Assembly (NCBI GenBank): GCA_040757835.1 | Contig: JBFLWJ010000002.1 | Coordinates: forward strand, 87,244 to 127,497 | DNA from: Actinomycetota bacterium | GTDB taxonomy: Bacteria; Actinomycetota; Geothermincolia; Geothermincolales; RBG-13-55-18 | Direction of reading: 5' to 3' | Length of the DNA: 40,254 bases | Shown here: positions 1 through 7,945 of the stretch, piece after piece | Layout of the letters: every line of letters begins with the position of its first letter | Position numbering within the stretch: position 1 is the stretch's first letter | Translations under genes and position numbers: made by a program | Notes under the pieces: model-generated | The model's database searches: none | Seen by the model: the letters and a program-made list of their open reading frames with translations, nothing else | Told to the model about the DNA's origin: nothing

Positions 1-235
1 CTGCGGCGGTATGGGCTCGGCCACCTGCGGCGCGGGAGCGGGCGCCTCCACCTCCATCACCGGCGCGGCGAACTCGGGCTGCGGCGCCTGGGCCGCCTCG
101 GGTACGGTCTGCGGCGGTATGGGCTCGGCCACCTGCGGCGCGGGAGCGGGCGCCTCCACCTCCATCACCGGCGCGGCGAACTCGGGCTGCGGCGCCTGGG
201 CCGCCTCGGGTACGGTCTGCGGCGGTATGGGCTCG
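1..235 (-). repeat. Perfect 108-bp tandem repeat inside the DUF4388 gene
   Basis: Bases 1-108 and 109-216 are identical by eye, and a third copy starts at 217 but diverges after about 19 bases. The 108-bp period equals 36 codons and keeps the reading frame. On the minus strand each unit encodes a Pro/Ala/Glu-rich segment that begins [13 protein letters not shown] and ends QVAEPIPPQ. Lack of even synonymous differences implies recent duplication or gene conversion. The array is cut by the window edge, so the copy number is unknown. Confidence 0.95.
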
Positions 236-3200
236 ACGATTCCTGGCTCCGGGGCCTGCGGTCCTATCTCCCCCCCGATACCGGGAACGGCTTCGGGCAT
301 CACCTCCGGGGCTTCCGCGAGCTGTCCGAGGAGGTCGATGGGCTCTGGGGTGAGCTCGACCTCCTCCGGCATCCCAGCGGCCACCTCCGGGACCGCCGTT
401 ACCTGTTCGGGGGCTTCCGCAAGCTGCTCGAGGAGATCTAGGGGCTCAGGTGCGTGCGCGACCTCTTGCACTTCGGTTCCAATCACCTCCAGCTCCACGC
501 TTTCCAACAACCCTGGAACCGGCTGAACGGGCATATCCGCGGCCGGCACTTCCGGCGCTTCGATAACCTTCTCCAGCTCCTCCAGGGATGTCGGCGCGGC
601 AGGGGCGGGCAAAGGCGATACCGGCGTGGTGTCCTCCTCGTAGGCTTCCAGTATCTCTTTCTCCAGCCCGGAGATCTCGTCTGCGATATCCTGAGGCAAT
701 GTGTCCTCGGAGAGTATCTCCTCCTCCAGCGCGGCTATCTCGTCCTCCAGGCTCGATATGTCCAGGGCCGGCGCGCCTTTCTCCACCTCCAGGATCTCCT
801 TCTCCAACTCCTCGATCTCATCCCTGTAGAGCTCCTTAGAGGGTGCTTCCTCCCGCATGTCGAAGAAGGTGTCCGCGGTCTCAACGCGCTGCTCCACCTC
901 ATCCCCGGCTGCCATGGCGGCATCTTCGACCAGCACTCTCTCGGCCGCGGGTATATCCTCGAGCATGACGTCATCGAGGATCGAGGCGGCGGAGGTGGCC
1001 GCTGCCCTGTCCGTGCCCGGCGACACCGCCGGCTCCGGCTCTTCCACGGGGATCTCGGCCAGCGCCTTCCCCCCGTTCGTCAGGTAGGATTCCTTCATGT
1101 CCTCGGGGATGTCCTCCAGCATGACGCTCTCCAGGATGGAGGAGGCTGTAAGCTCTCCTGTTCCATGGCCATCGTCTCCTGCTGCTCCGACCTTCTCCTC
1201 CATTTCCTGCGGAGGCAGGCTAACCGTCTTTATGCCCGCGTCCTCGGTCCCGATGCGCTCGAACTCCTCCAGGATCATCTCCAGGCCCGCATCCGCCTGT
1301 TCCTCCTGGCCAGCACCGACCTCCGCCACCATATCGCCCGCGGGCTGCACCGGCGCTTCCACTCCCATATCCACGGTTTCGCTTCGGAAAGCTCCTCCCA
1401 GGATCTTGCTGGGGTCGATCCGCTCCCTCTCTTGCGGTGCAACGGCGAATTCCTCTTCCGCTTCGGCTTCTACCACTTTCTTCTGCGCGGTCTTCTCGAG
1501 GTGGCTCTTCCATTCTTCGGGGATCTCATCGGGCTCCATCTCGGCCGGCAGCTCTTCTCCGGCCAGACTTTCCATCTTTCCGTATTTCTTCTCGAGGTAT
1601 GCTCGCTTGGCGGCACGGGCCTCCACGCTCTCCTTGGTCATCTTCTCAACGCGATAGTGCGGCGCCCTTTCCGGGGCCTCCGGAACCGTTTTCTCCTCCG
1701 TCTCATCCAGGCCTACACCCTCTGGCAGCAGTGAGCTGATCTTCTTCTTCAGCTCCTCGAGTTCCGCTTCCTTGTTGTCGATCTGAAGGACCTCTTCGGC
1801 CTCCATGGACTCCTCCATGGCGGCCTCTTTAAGCTCCAGGATGTGCTCTTCCTCTTTCCTTTTCTCCTCTTCCAGGACACGCTGCGCGCCAAGCGGTATA
1901 GTCGCCTCAGGCAAAAGGTCTTCCGCGCTTGTCTCCTCCTCCTGCTTTTCTGCCGCGATCTCCTCTTCAGCCGCCACCGCTTCCTCCGCGACCCTGGACG
2001 CGGCCTCCTCCGATGCCTCTTCCTCTACCGTGACTTCTTCTTTCTCCTTCTCTTCTTCTTCAGCTTCCACCATCGCCGTCACCGGCGCCTCCTCGACCGC
2101 CTCCTCTATGACCTCGATCTCCAGGGCAGACGGTACGAACTCCTCGACCAGGATATCCCCCTCTGGCTCGTCCCCGATCTCGATCTCTACGGCTTCAGCC
2201 TCGGCGCCGGCTTGCGCCGGCCCCTCGCTCTCGGGCAGCGTGCGCACCGCCTCCTCTGTCCTTACCGGCGGTCGTCCGTCGTCAGCTAGCACGGTCTCGA
2301 GGACCTCCGGGGCTGGTTCTTCCACCGCCAGCTCCGGTCCTTCCGCGCCCAGCTCCGCTTCCTCCACGTACTGTGTCTCAGCCTCCATGCGGTCGAAGAC
2401 CTCTCCAAGGGCGTCCGCGACCTCCCACGTCTCCCCCTCGACCGCCGGTTCGCCCGCAGCGACCGCCGCGGCCTCCACGGGCGCCTCGCCATCCAGCGGC
2501 CCGGGCTCCACGACTTCGGAGATCTCCTCTACGGCGGCCTCCTCGAACGCCACCAGCGTCTCGGCGGGAGGAGCCCCGGCGACAGTCGCCTCCTCAACCT
2601 TCTCCAACTCCTCCGCCAACTGTTCCAGGCGATGATCGGCTTGCTGCTCCTCGAGGTCAGGGGTGATGTTCTCGAGCAACCCCGAGCCTATGAGGCCGTA
2701 GAGTATCTTGCAGGTGTGCAGGGTGCTCATACCCGTGAGCTCAACTATCTGGCGCACCGTCTTCTCCCCATCGATGTGCGTAAGGACCATCCACTCCTCG
2801 GGGGTGAGGCTTATCTGGGCGGCTTCCCTTCCCTGCATCGAGGTCATCTTGAAGATCACGTTGAGGTGGGGGATCTTCTTCTCGATGCGGTTCCATTCAT
2901 CGAGGCGGCGAGACCCCTCCATGATCAGTTCCTCGGTGCTTATGGAAAGTCCGATATCCTCTTCCGGAAAGACCACGCCCGGCTGGAAATCGAAATCGCC
3001 GTCCGTCCAGCGCAGCATCTCGAAAACAGCGTCCTGTATCTGTTCCTCGACGAAGACCTCGAGTTGATCCTTGTTGATGTATCCCATACGGATCAGCAGT
3101 TGACCCAGGCGCTGACCGCGTGCCGTGGATTTCTGCATCTCCAGCACCTCGTCGACCTGCGCCTTGGTCACTATTCCGGCATTGAGCAGTTTCAATCCCA

Positions 3201-3372
3201 GCGATTGCCGTTTCCAGTTGGTTGTGGCGAAGAACACCTCTCCGTTGCGAAAACATATGTAACCCCTGGCCTGTCCACGCGTAAGGTTGAGCGTTCCGTT
3301 CTTTTTGCCGAAGTTCAGCAACTGGAACAGGTCCGGGATACTGAAGTCCTTCAGACTACCTTTCAGGGCCAT
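1..3372 (-). CDS. DUF4388 (PATAN) protein with long acidic repeat-rich tail, partial (C-terminus beyond left edge)
   Basis: The frame is open from ATG at 3372 to base 1 (1124 codons); I checked every codon and found no stop. Residues 1-150 (start [19 protein letters not shown]) match the DUF4388/PATAN domain found in bacterial signalling and roadblock-associated proteins. Residues 185-244 look like a winged helix ([20 protein letters not shown]). From about 245 onward the protein is Glu/Ala/Pro-rich low complexity with coiled-coil-like stretches ([25 protein letters not shown]). Degenerate repeats occur: [12 protein letters not shown] (745-756) and [12 protein letters not shown] (797-808); [15 protein letters not shown] and [15 protein letters not shown] near 975 and 1009; then two identical 36-residue units (1053-1124). 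It lies 24 bases after three roadblock genes, so it is probably cotranscribed and may be their scaffold or partner (inference). The Shine-Dalgarno is weak. No catalytic domain is visible in the part present. Confidence 0.85.
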   Translation of the reverse strand, partial: MALKGSLKDFSIPDLFQLLNFGKKNGTLNLTRGQARGYICFRNGEVFFATTNWKRQSLGLKLLNAGIVTKAQVDEVLEMQKSTARGQRLGQLLIRMGYINKDQLEVFVEEQIQDAVFEMLRWTDGDFDFQPGVVFPEEDIGLSISTEELIMEGSRRLDEWNRIEKKIPHLNVIFKMTSMQGREAAQISLTPEEWMVLTHIDGEKTVRQIVELTGMSTLHTCKILYGLIGSGLLENITPDLEEQQADHRLEQLAEELEKVEEATVAGAPPAETLVAFEEAAVEEISEVVEPGPLDGEAPVEAAAVAAGEPAVEGETWEVADALGEVFDRMEAETQYVEEAELGAEGPELAVEEPAPEVLETVLADDGRPPVRTEEAVRTLPESEGPAQAGAEAEAVEIEIGDEPEGDILVEEFVPSALEIEVIEEAVEEAPVTAMVEAEEEEKEKEEVTVEEEASEEAASRVAEEAVAAEEEIAAEKQEEETSAEDLLPEATIPLGAQRVLEEEKRKEEEHILELKEAAMEESMEAEEVLQIDNKEAELEELKKKISSLLPEGVGLDETEEKTVPEAPERAPHYRVEKMTKESVEARAAKRAYLEKKYGKMESLAGEELPAEMEPDEIPEEWKSHLEKTAQKKVVEAEAEEEFAVAPQERERIDPSKILGGAFRSETVDMGVEAPVQPAGDMVAEVGAGQEEQADAGLEMILEEFERIGTEDAGIKTVSLPPQEMEEKVGAAGDDGHGTGELTASSILESVMLEDIPEDMKESYLTNGGKALAEIPVEEPEPAVSPGTDRAAATSAASILDDVMLEDIPAAERVLVEDAAMAAGDEVEQRVETADTFFDMREEAPSKELYRDEIEELEKEILEVEKGAPALDISSLEDEIAALEEEILSEDTLPQDIADEISGLEKEILEAYEEDTTPVSPLPAPAAPTSLEELEKVIEAPEVPAADMPVQPVPGLLESVELEVIGTEVQEVAHAPEPLDLLEQLAEAPEQVTAVPEVAAGMPEEVELTPEPIDLLGQLAEAPEVMPEAVPGIGGEIGPQAPEPGIVEPIPPQTVPEAAQAPQPEFAAPVMEVEAPAPAPQVAEPIPPQTVPEAAQAPQPEFAAPVMEVEAPAPAPQVAEPIPPQ

Positions 3373-3396
3373 CTTGCATCATCTCTCGTCGTCTTC

Positions 3397-3795
3397 TCAA
3401 TCGTATTCTATGCGGAATTCCGCCTTGATGATCTCCGCTATCTTCTTCGCGGCTCCCTTGACATCGTATAGCACCAGCCCCAGCTTGCTGCCTTTACGCA
3501 CCAGTGCGGTCAGGACCGCGTCTTCACCCGCGGCCATCAGGAACACGTATCCCGAATTCCCTTCGACAAAGACCTGCGCCAGCTCGCCCCTGCCCAGCTC
3601 CTCCGAGGTCCTCTCCCCGAGGCTGAGCAGAGCAGCCGACATCGCACCCAACCTGTCTTCCTCCAGGGTATTCGGAAGTACCGAGGCCATCACCAGGCCG
3701 TCCATGCTCACCACCGCCGCCGCATCTACTTCGGCAGATCTTGAAACCAGCTCGTTGAGAGCGCTTCTCAACCTCTCCTCCCTAGTCTCCGCCAA
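3397..3795 (-). CDS. Roadblock/LC7 domain protein (third of three)
   Basis: A 132-residue single-domain protein. The fold pattern is typical of roadblock/LC7: an N-terminal amphipathic helix (REERLRSALNELV), a strand with a glycine turn (AAAVVSMDGLVMASVL), a long central helix with SLGERTSEELGRGEL, then strands (VFVEGNSGYVFLMAAGEDAVL) and a C-terminal helix (AKKIAEIIKAEFRIEYD). Family members dimerise and usually act as GTPase-activating or scaffold partners of small Ras-like GTPases such as MglA. No GTPase gene is in the window. The start is TTG at 3795, preceded by a strong TAGGAGGT ribosome site. It lies 24 bases upstream of the DUF4388 gene and 48 bases after the second roadblock gene, so one operon is likely. 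Which GTPase or receptor it serves cannot be told from sequence. Confidence 0.88.
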   Translation of the reverse strand: MAETREERLRSALNELVSRSAEVDAAAVVSMDGLVMASVLPNTLEEDRLGAMSAALLSLGERTSEELGRGELAQVFVEGNSGYVFLMAAGEDAVLTALVRKGSKLGLVLYDVKGAAKKIAEIIKAEFRIEYD

Positions 3796-3843
3796 GTAAC
3801 CGACCTCCTACCTGTAACATCGATGCGCCGTGGTCGCGCGGTT

Positions 3844-4218
3844 TCATTCAAACAGTTTCGCCAACTCCTCCGCGGTGCGCTTCCCCTCCATGAAGACAAC
3901 GCCCAGCTTCGCCTCCGGCCTGACCAGGAGCGACAAAAGGGCGTCGGGCCCGCAGTGCACCAGCAAGAGGTATCCCTGGTCTCCTTTTATATACACCTGT
4001 TCAAGCTCCCCCCGCTTGAGGTCGCGCGCCGCCCTCTCGCCCATGCCGAGAACCGATGCGGAGAGGGCGCCGATCATCTCTTCGTCCGCTTCATCGGAGA
4101 TGTCCGATGCAAGCGCCATGGCATCAGAGCTGATCAGAACAGCCGCTTCGATCTCCTGCAGGCCGGATCGCAGTTCCCTTAGGATGGAGCTCATCTTTTC
4201 AATTCTATCCGAAGCCAA
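3844..4218 (-). CDS. Roadblock/LC7 domain protein (second of three)
   Basis: A 124-residue roadblock/LC7 protein: N-terminal helix (IEKMSSILRELRSGLQEI), strand and turn (AAVLISSDAMALASDI), central helix with the family-like MGERAARDLKRGEL, then VYIKGDQGYLLLVHCGPDALL and a closing helix (KRTAEELAKLFE). It is similar to the downstream paralogue in the GER.x.DL.RGEL..V region, so the two probably arose by duplication. The start is TTG at 4218, supported by AGGAGG a few bases upstream; no ATG fits the ribosome site. In other bacteria two different roadblock proteins can form heterodimers, so three in a row may assemble with one another (inference). Confidence 0.88.
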   Translation of the reverse strand: MASDRIEKMSSILRELRSGLQEIEAAVLISSDAMALASDISDEADEEMIGALSASVLGMGERAARDLKRGELEQVYIKGDQGYLLLVHCGPDALLSLLVRPEAKLGVVFMEGKRTAEELAKLFE

Positions 4219-4283
4219 TATAACCTCCTGAAAGAATGCCAGGATGCCTTCCTCTTAGGTGGAGGACAACCCTTCTCGCCCCT

Positions 4284-4637
4284 TTAAAGGGACGTCTCGA
4301 TCGCGGGAAGATATTTACGGATGTCGTACCTTGCCTTCCCGAGGTTCGCCCCCGAGGGAAGGATGGAGACCAGTATGGCGTCCGCACCGACCGCGCTCAT
4401 GAGAATGGCGCCCTTCTCGAACTCGAACATCGCCTGGGCCATAGGCCCCTGCGCCAGCTCCAGCCCGATCACTTCCGCAGCGCCAAGGGAACTCGGCGCA
4501 ATGGCGCCAACGGCCTCCAGCTGGCCGGCATCCTCGCCCGCCGTTTCGATGATAAAGCCGTCTCTTCCCACCACCAGCGCGGCCCGCACCGTTCCGGTGG
4601 CGACCAATTCCTCCAGGATTTTTCTGAGATCGGGCAA
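4284..4637 (-). CDS. Roadblock/LC7 domain protein (first of three)
   Basis: A 117-residue roadblock/LC7 protein with helix (LRKILEELVATGTV), strand and turn (AALVVGRDGFIIETAG), central helix (AAEVIGLELAQGPMAQAMFEF), strands (EKGAILMSAVGADAILVSIL) and C-terminal helix. It is more diverged than the two downstream paralogues. The start is TTG at 4637: AGGAGG lies about nine bases upstream. The nearer ATG is out of frame. It is the first gene after the promoter at 4782-4810 and leads the roadblock/DUF4388 operon, with a leader of roughly 140 bases. The GFIIETAGEDAGQ segment resembles roadblock proteins annotated as putative regulators of GTPase activity, but activity here is unproven. Confidence 0.87.
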   Translation of the reverse strand: MPDLRKILEELVATGTVRAALVVGRDGFIIETAGEDAGQLEAVGAIAPSSLGAAEVIGLELAQGPMAQAMFEFEKGAILMSAVGADAILVSILPSGANLGKARYDIRKYLPAIETSL

Positions 4638-4781
4638 TCCATACCACCTCCTGCCCCAGGGAAAAAGAAGCCTCTCTCCTCTCTTTCCTTCATCAGACCC
4701 GTTGACGATCTCTATCTATATACTTAACACACTTATCGACATTACCTCGGCGGGTTTTAATCCCGTTATAGATGTTGCTTG

Positions 4782-4810
4782 ATTATACTAAAGTTAAATC
4801 TCGGCTCCAA
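4782..4810 (-). promoter_or_regulatory. Candidate promoter of the roadblock/DUF4388 operon
   Basis: On the minus strand TTGGAG (4805-4810) is followed after 17 bases by a perfect TATAAT (4782-4787). It lies in the 226-base gap between the ferredoxin stop and the first roadblock start and would give a leader of about 140 bases. It separates the hydrogenase-like unit from the roadblock unit. No convincing terminator was seen after the ferredoxin gene, so read-through remains possible. Confidence 0.55.
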
Positions 4811-4863
4811 TTGAAAGATATCGTCATTTCCCCACTTTTCTTGACCGGACACGGTGCCTACGT

Positions 4864-5160
4864 TCAGAACATCCCTCCGCATTTGATCACCGCCCTGATA
4901 TCCATGGGCCCATGACGTTCTTCCCGCTCCCCGACCTTTACCGCGATGGCATCCGCCCTGCAGTTCGACTCACAACTCAAACAACCGATGCAGCTCTCCT
5001 CGTTGAGCACATGGGGGCGGCCATCCTCGCCCCTTTCGTATACCGGGTACTCGGTACTGGAGACCTGTGGACAGACGTCGATGCACTCGAAACATCCTAT
5101 ACACCTCTCGGGGTCAATCCTGATCATAGGCTCCGCCGCTTCCATGTCTTCCATTTTCAC
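4864..5160 (-). CDS. 2[4Fe-4S] ferredoxin
   Basis: A 98-residue protein with two complete [4Fe-4S] cysteine sets: C20, C23, C26 and C30 (CIGCFECIDVCP) and C57, C60, C63 and C67 (CIGCLSCESNC). A ferredoxin-like soluble electron carrier is the natural call. The second motif lacks the proline that usually follows its last cysteine. A single extra cysteine (C94) lies near the C-terminus. It directly follows the hydrogenase-like large subunit (25-base gap), so it probably takes electrons from, or gives them to, the small subunit. The start is GTG at 5160 or ATG two codons later; GAGGTG overlaps the first choice and favours an ATG slightly downstream. Fold and role are clear; the partner is inferred from position. 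Confidence 0.9.
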   Translation of the reverse strand: MKMEDMEAAEPMIRIDPERCIGCFECIDVCPQVSSTEYPVYERGEDGRPHVLNEESCIGCLSCESNCRADAIAVKVGEREERHGPMDIRAVIKCGGMF

Positions 5161-5185
5161 CTCTTTCCAGGCTGACGGTTTCCTC

Positions 5186-6505
5186 CTAGTGGATCCCGCA
5201 CGGCACGCAAGGAGCGAATGCCCGTATCGCCGTCTCCAGGAAGGTGGCCGCCCTCTCGCTCGCCTCTACCCCTCCCAGGGCATAGTGGGCGCTCTGCTTC
5301 ACCGCACGCTCCAGACCTTTCAGATTGAACTGCAGGGGTGCGGTGATAGACAGACGCTTGATCAGGCCTTCCTCGTCCAGGACCATTTTATAGACAAGGG
5401 TGCCCTCGGGTGCCTCTACCACCCCCACGCCGTTTCCCGCACCAGGATTGACGGGCTGTCTCAGCTCGCCGCTCACGGGCTGGCCGAGGAGGTCCATCAT
5501 CCGCTCCCAGGCGTGGATCATCTCGAGTATTCTGGCCGCGTGTCCGGTCATGCTGCGGTGCAGTGGAAATCCCCAGTGTGTCTTGACCTCCTGCAGCTCC
5601 TCGTCGGCCCGCTCCGTTCCGTATGCACCGTTGACGTTCAGTCGCGCCAGGGGACCGACTCTTACCTCTCCCAGCCCCTCCAGGGTGGCGCTACGGATAT
5701 GGGAGTGCCGCGAGTCGCTCTCCTCCACTTTTTCCGCCAGCTCCTCCAGCCCGAGTTCTGCCCGGGCATCACCGGCTTCGTCGGTCACGGTGAGAGACGG
5801 ACCCGTGATGACCATCCCGCTCTCACCCCTGATGGAGAGGCTTGATGTCGCATCTGAACCCAGAGCGTTCACCACCTCCTCGTTCCTTCGCAGCAGCAGT
5901 TTGATCAAGCGGCCTGTCTCGATCAGCAGCGGTCCGGCATCCTTGAGCCTGGCGATCAAGGCCTGCCTCGTCTCCCCGGTCATGTCCCGCACCGCCCCTC
6001 CGGGAAGGAAGTTGACCGCATGGACCGCCCTGAGGCCGGTCTCGCGCAATACCATGGTGCCCAGGGATTTCAAGTCCATCAGCCTCTTGATGACGTCTTC
6101 GTCTACGCGGTTTATGCTGACGATGTTGCGCAATCCCGGGTCTGATGAGGGGAAGAGCAGATCCGGTATGCTGTGTACGGTGAGCGATACGGCGTGCCTT
6201 TCGAAAAGCTGCCCCCACATGGAGAGCTCCCGCAACCTCGTCGCCCCCTGCGGGACCGCGACCCCCAGCGCCTTCTCGACCGCCATGGCCGCCGCGACCT
6301 GATGGAAGAGGGAGTCCCCCCCGCAGATGCGGGATACGATGGAGCAGAGGTCATCGATATGCGCGCCCCTGGCGATCTGGTCGAAACCTCGGTAACCAAA
6401 GGCCTGGAAGCGCGCTTCTTGCGCGGTGCCGGACTCATCCACCACCACTCTCACGCTGGCGTTACCGTTGATCCTGGTCACCGGATCGATCAGGATGTCC
6501 GCCAT
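5186..6505 (-). CDS. [NiFe]-hydrogenase large subunit homologue with altered active-site motifs
   Basis: A 439-residue protein aligning by eye with group 3 (Mvh/F420-non-reducing type) large subunits: N-terminal IDPVTRI, the RICG motif at 59-62, and a C-terminal PCVPCGIH. Three hallmark sites differ. The usual RIEGH reads RINGN (11-15), losing the Glu implicated in proton transfer. The L1 motif CxxC reads C61-G-G-D64, replacing one Ni/Fe-bridging Cys with Asp. L2 keeps C433 and C436 but the preceding Asp is Ala. I confirmed these codons on the DNA. The protein ends at H439, right after L2, so it has no C-terminal peptide for a maturation protease. It follows the small-subunit gene by 45 bases. 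ATG at 6505 has an AAGGTGA site. It may carry a modified metal centre or none; H2 turnover is doubtful. Confidence 0.88.
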   Translation of the reverse strand: MADILIDPVTRINGNASVRVVVDESGTAQEARFQAFGYRGFDQIARGAHIDDLCSIVSRICGGDSLFHQVAAAMAVEKALGVAVPQGATRLRELSMWGQLFERHAVSLTVHSIPDLLFPSSDPGLRNIVSINRVDEDVIKRLMDLKSLGTMVLRETGLRAVHAVNFLPGGAVRDMTGETRQALIARLKDAGPLLIETGRLIKLLLRRNEEVVNALGSDATSSLSIRGESGMVITGPSLTVTDEAGDARAELGLEELAEKVEESDSRHSHIRSATLEGLGEVRVGPLARLNVNGAYGTERADEELQEVKTHWGFPLHRSMTGHAARILEMIHAWERMMDLLGQPVSGELRQPVNPGAGNGVGVVEAPEGTLVYKMVLDEEGLIKRLSITAPLQFNLKGLERAVKQSAHYALGGVEASERAATFLETAIRAFAPCVPCGIH

Positions 6506-6550
6506 GTCATCACCTTCGATCCCATCCCATCGCCGCCATCGCCCACCCTT

Positions 6551-7453
6551 CTATTCCCGCTCTCCCAGACGGTACATGTAAGGAGCCGTACCGCCCGGCC
6601 TGCGCCGCCTCAACAGGGGCTCCGCGAGACAATACCTGAAAAAGGCGTGAGCGGGGTCCGCGATGGCCTCCTGCACCTCACGCGGGTTCTTGCCCGTCGC
6701 CCTAGCCAACCTCCTTATCGTCTCTCCCTGCGGATCCACGGCCCCGCGACAGAGCACGTCGTTGCTGGGCCCCCTGCAACCGCTGCAAGGTATGGCTAAC
6801 TCGCTCACGCAGTTCGCTCCGCAGCCATCACGGGTCAGCGGCCCCATGCATAGGTACCCCTGTTCCAGAAGACACTTGCCCGCCTGTGGTGCCCCGGCGG
6901 TCGTGCGTCGCGGACCCGGCTGGGGCAGGGGAATGCCGGATACATCACACTCGGAGCATACGCTGGAGCCCTCGCGCGAGGGCAACGTACCGGCGAGGGC
7001 GAATTCGAGGAAAGTCCTGAACAGACCCAGTGGCGGCGGGCATCCCGGGAGATATGCATCTACCCCTATATACGAGTCCAGGGGAAGCAGGCGGTCTATG
7101 AGCTGCGGCTCTCCGTCGAAGGACGCCCCGGCCTCGTAGCGACGGCGCATCAACCTCTCCGCGGAGAACGTATTCGCGAGACCCTGCACCCCTCCATGGC
7201 ATGCGCAGGTCCCCATGGCCACCACGCGCTCCGCTTTCTCGCGGACCGCCTTGGCCTTGCGGTAATCATCACCGTTGCGAACTGCGCCCTCCACCAGCAC
7301 CAGCTCCGCTTCGGGCTGTTCCTTGCTGTCCATGATGAAAGGCGCGTGGATGACGTTGTTCTCGTTTATCAGCGTGAAGAGATATTCCTCCAGGCTGAGG
7401 AAGACCATCTGGCATCCCAGGCACGAACTGAGGGAAACGATCGCTACCCGCAT
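6551..7453 (-). CDS. [NiFe]-hydrogenase small subunit (MvhG-like)
   Basis: A 300-residue protein of the NADH:ubiquinone oxidoreductase 20-kDa/MvhG type. The four ligands of the proximal [4Fe-4S] cluster are visible: C11 and C14 (SSCLGC), C83 or C85 (GTCACHGG), and C138 (PGCPPP). A cysteine-rich C-terminal half (C166, C169, C194, C202, C211, C215, C223, C226, C235) matches the segment of MvhG proteins that binds two more [4Fe-4S] clusters (LLEQGYLCMGPLTRDGCGANC, shown here in part). No Tat signal is present, so it should be cytoplasmic. It starts a few bases after the V4R-like stop and precedes the large subunit. The electron-transfer side thus looks intact even though the partner's active site does not. 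There is no MvhD or HdrA gene nearby, unlike classical Mvh clusters. Confidence 0.9.
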   Translation of the reverse strand: MRVAIVSLSSCLGCQMVFLSLEEYLFTLINENNVIHAPFIMDSKEQPEAELVLVEGAVRNGDDYRKAKAVREKAERVVAMGTCACHGGVQGLANTFSAERLMRRRYEAGASFDGEPQLIDRLLPLDSYIGVDAYLPGCPPPLGLFRTFLEFALAGTLPSREGSSVCSECDVSGIPLPQPGPRRTTAGAPQAGKCLLEQGYLCMGPLTRDGCGANCVSELAIPCSGCRGPSNDVLCRGAVDPQGETIRRLARATGKNPREVQEAIADPAHAFFRYCLAEPLLRRRRPGGTAPYMYRLGERE

Positions 7454-7456
7454 CGC

Positions 7457-7945
7457 TCACTCCAGGGTCGTGATCAGCATGACAAGGCAGGCACCGGGCC
7501 CCGTATGCTCGGTGCGCAGATCCACCTTGCGCTCGAACATCCTCTGCAGCATGCCTGCCGCATAGCCGTGCACAGTCTGGCAGGCAACGCCCCCCATCTT
7601 TACCCCGGCAGCAAGGCAAGCCTCCCGCACCGGGCATTCCTCAAAGAGCAGCCGGATGAACATCTCCTCGACCTCATAGACCCAGTAATCGTCATCTTCC
7701 TGGTTCTTCCAGAGAGATACCTTCCATACCCCCTCGCTTCCGGGAAATACCCATTTCAAGGCGCGCTCGATGTCGTCGGTGTTGTCGTAGGCGGCGGCCT
7801 CTTTCAAGCCAAGGTCCTTGCCGGCGAAATACATCAACTGGGGGGCCGACCTTCCGGTCACTTCTTCGCCCGCCTGGTTCATTATGCCCAGGGTCTCTGA
7901 TATCGCGCGTATGCGCTCCCCCAGGACCCCGTTCTCCTCCACCAT
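7457..7945 (-). CDS. V4R-like (4-vinyl reductase / hydrocarbon-binding type) small protein
   Basis: A 162-residue protein. The C-terminal half (about 90-160) resembles the V4R ligand-binding fold: a Cys-rich entry (ECPVREAC, C104 and C110), a central VACQTVHGYAAGMLQRMF (C122) and a final GPGACLVML (C153). V4R domains bind small hydrophobic ligands and often serve as sensor modules; some members coordinate metal through cysteines. The start is taken at ATG 7945 because AAAGGAG lies just upstream; in-frame sequence further upstream to 8095 looks non-coding. The stop lies three bases before the hydrogenase small-subunit start, so it leads that operon. It could be a ligand sensor or an accessory protein for cofactor insertion. 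Family assignment is moderate; function is unknown. Confidence 0.65.
   Translation of the reverse strand: MVEENGVLGERIRAISETLGIMNQAGEEVTGRSAPQLMYFAGKDLGLKEAAAYDNTDDIERALKWVFPGSEGVWKVSLWKNQEDDDYWVYEVEEMFIRLLFEECPVREACLAAGVKMGGVACQTVHGYAAGMLQRMFERKVDLRTEHTGPGACLVMLITTLE

Noticed and set aside
1..216. CRISPR array
   Set aside because: The repeat is a contiguous 108-bp in-frame coding duplication with no spacers.
454..2635. Plus-strand Ser/Ala- and Leu/Arg-rich frames opposite the DUF4388 gene
   Set aside because: Low-complexity products that mirror the Glu-rich minus-strand repeats; no ribosome sites or domains.
2897..3256. Possible frameshift or second gene in the DUF4388 reading frame
   Set aside because: All codons from 3372 to 1 in the main frame were checked and are open; other minus-strand frames here are shadows.
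4741..4770. CGGG/CCCG arms as a riboswitch or terminator in the roadblock leader
   Set aside because: Only a four-base stem with an A/T loop; too little to support a call.
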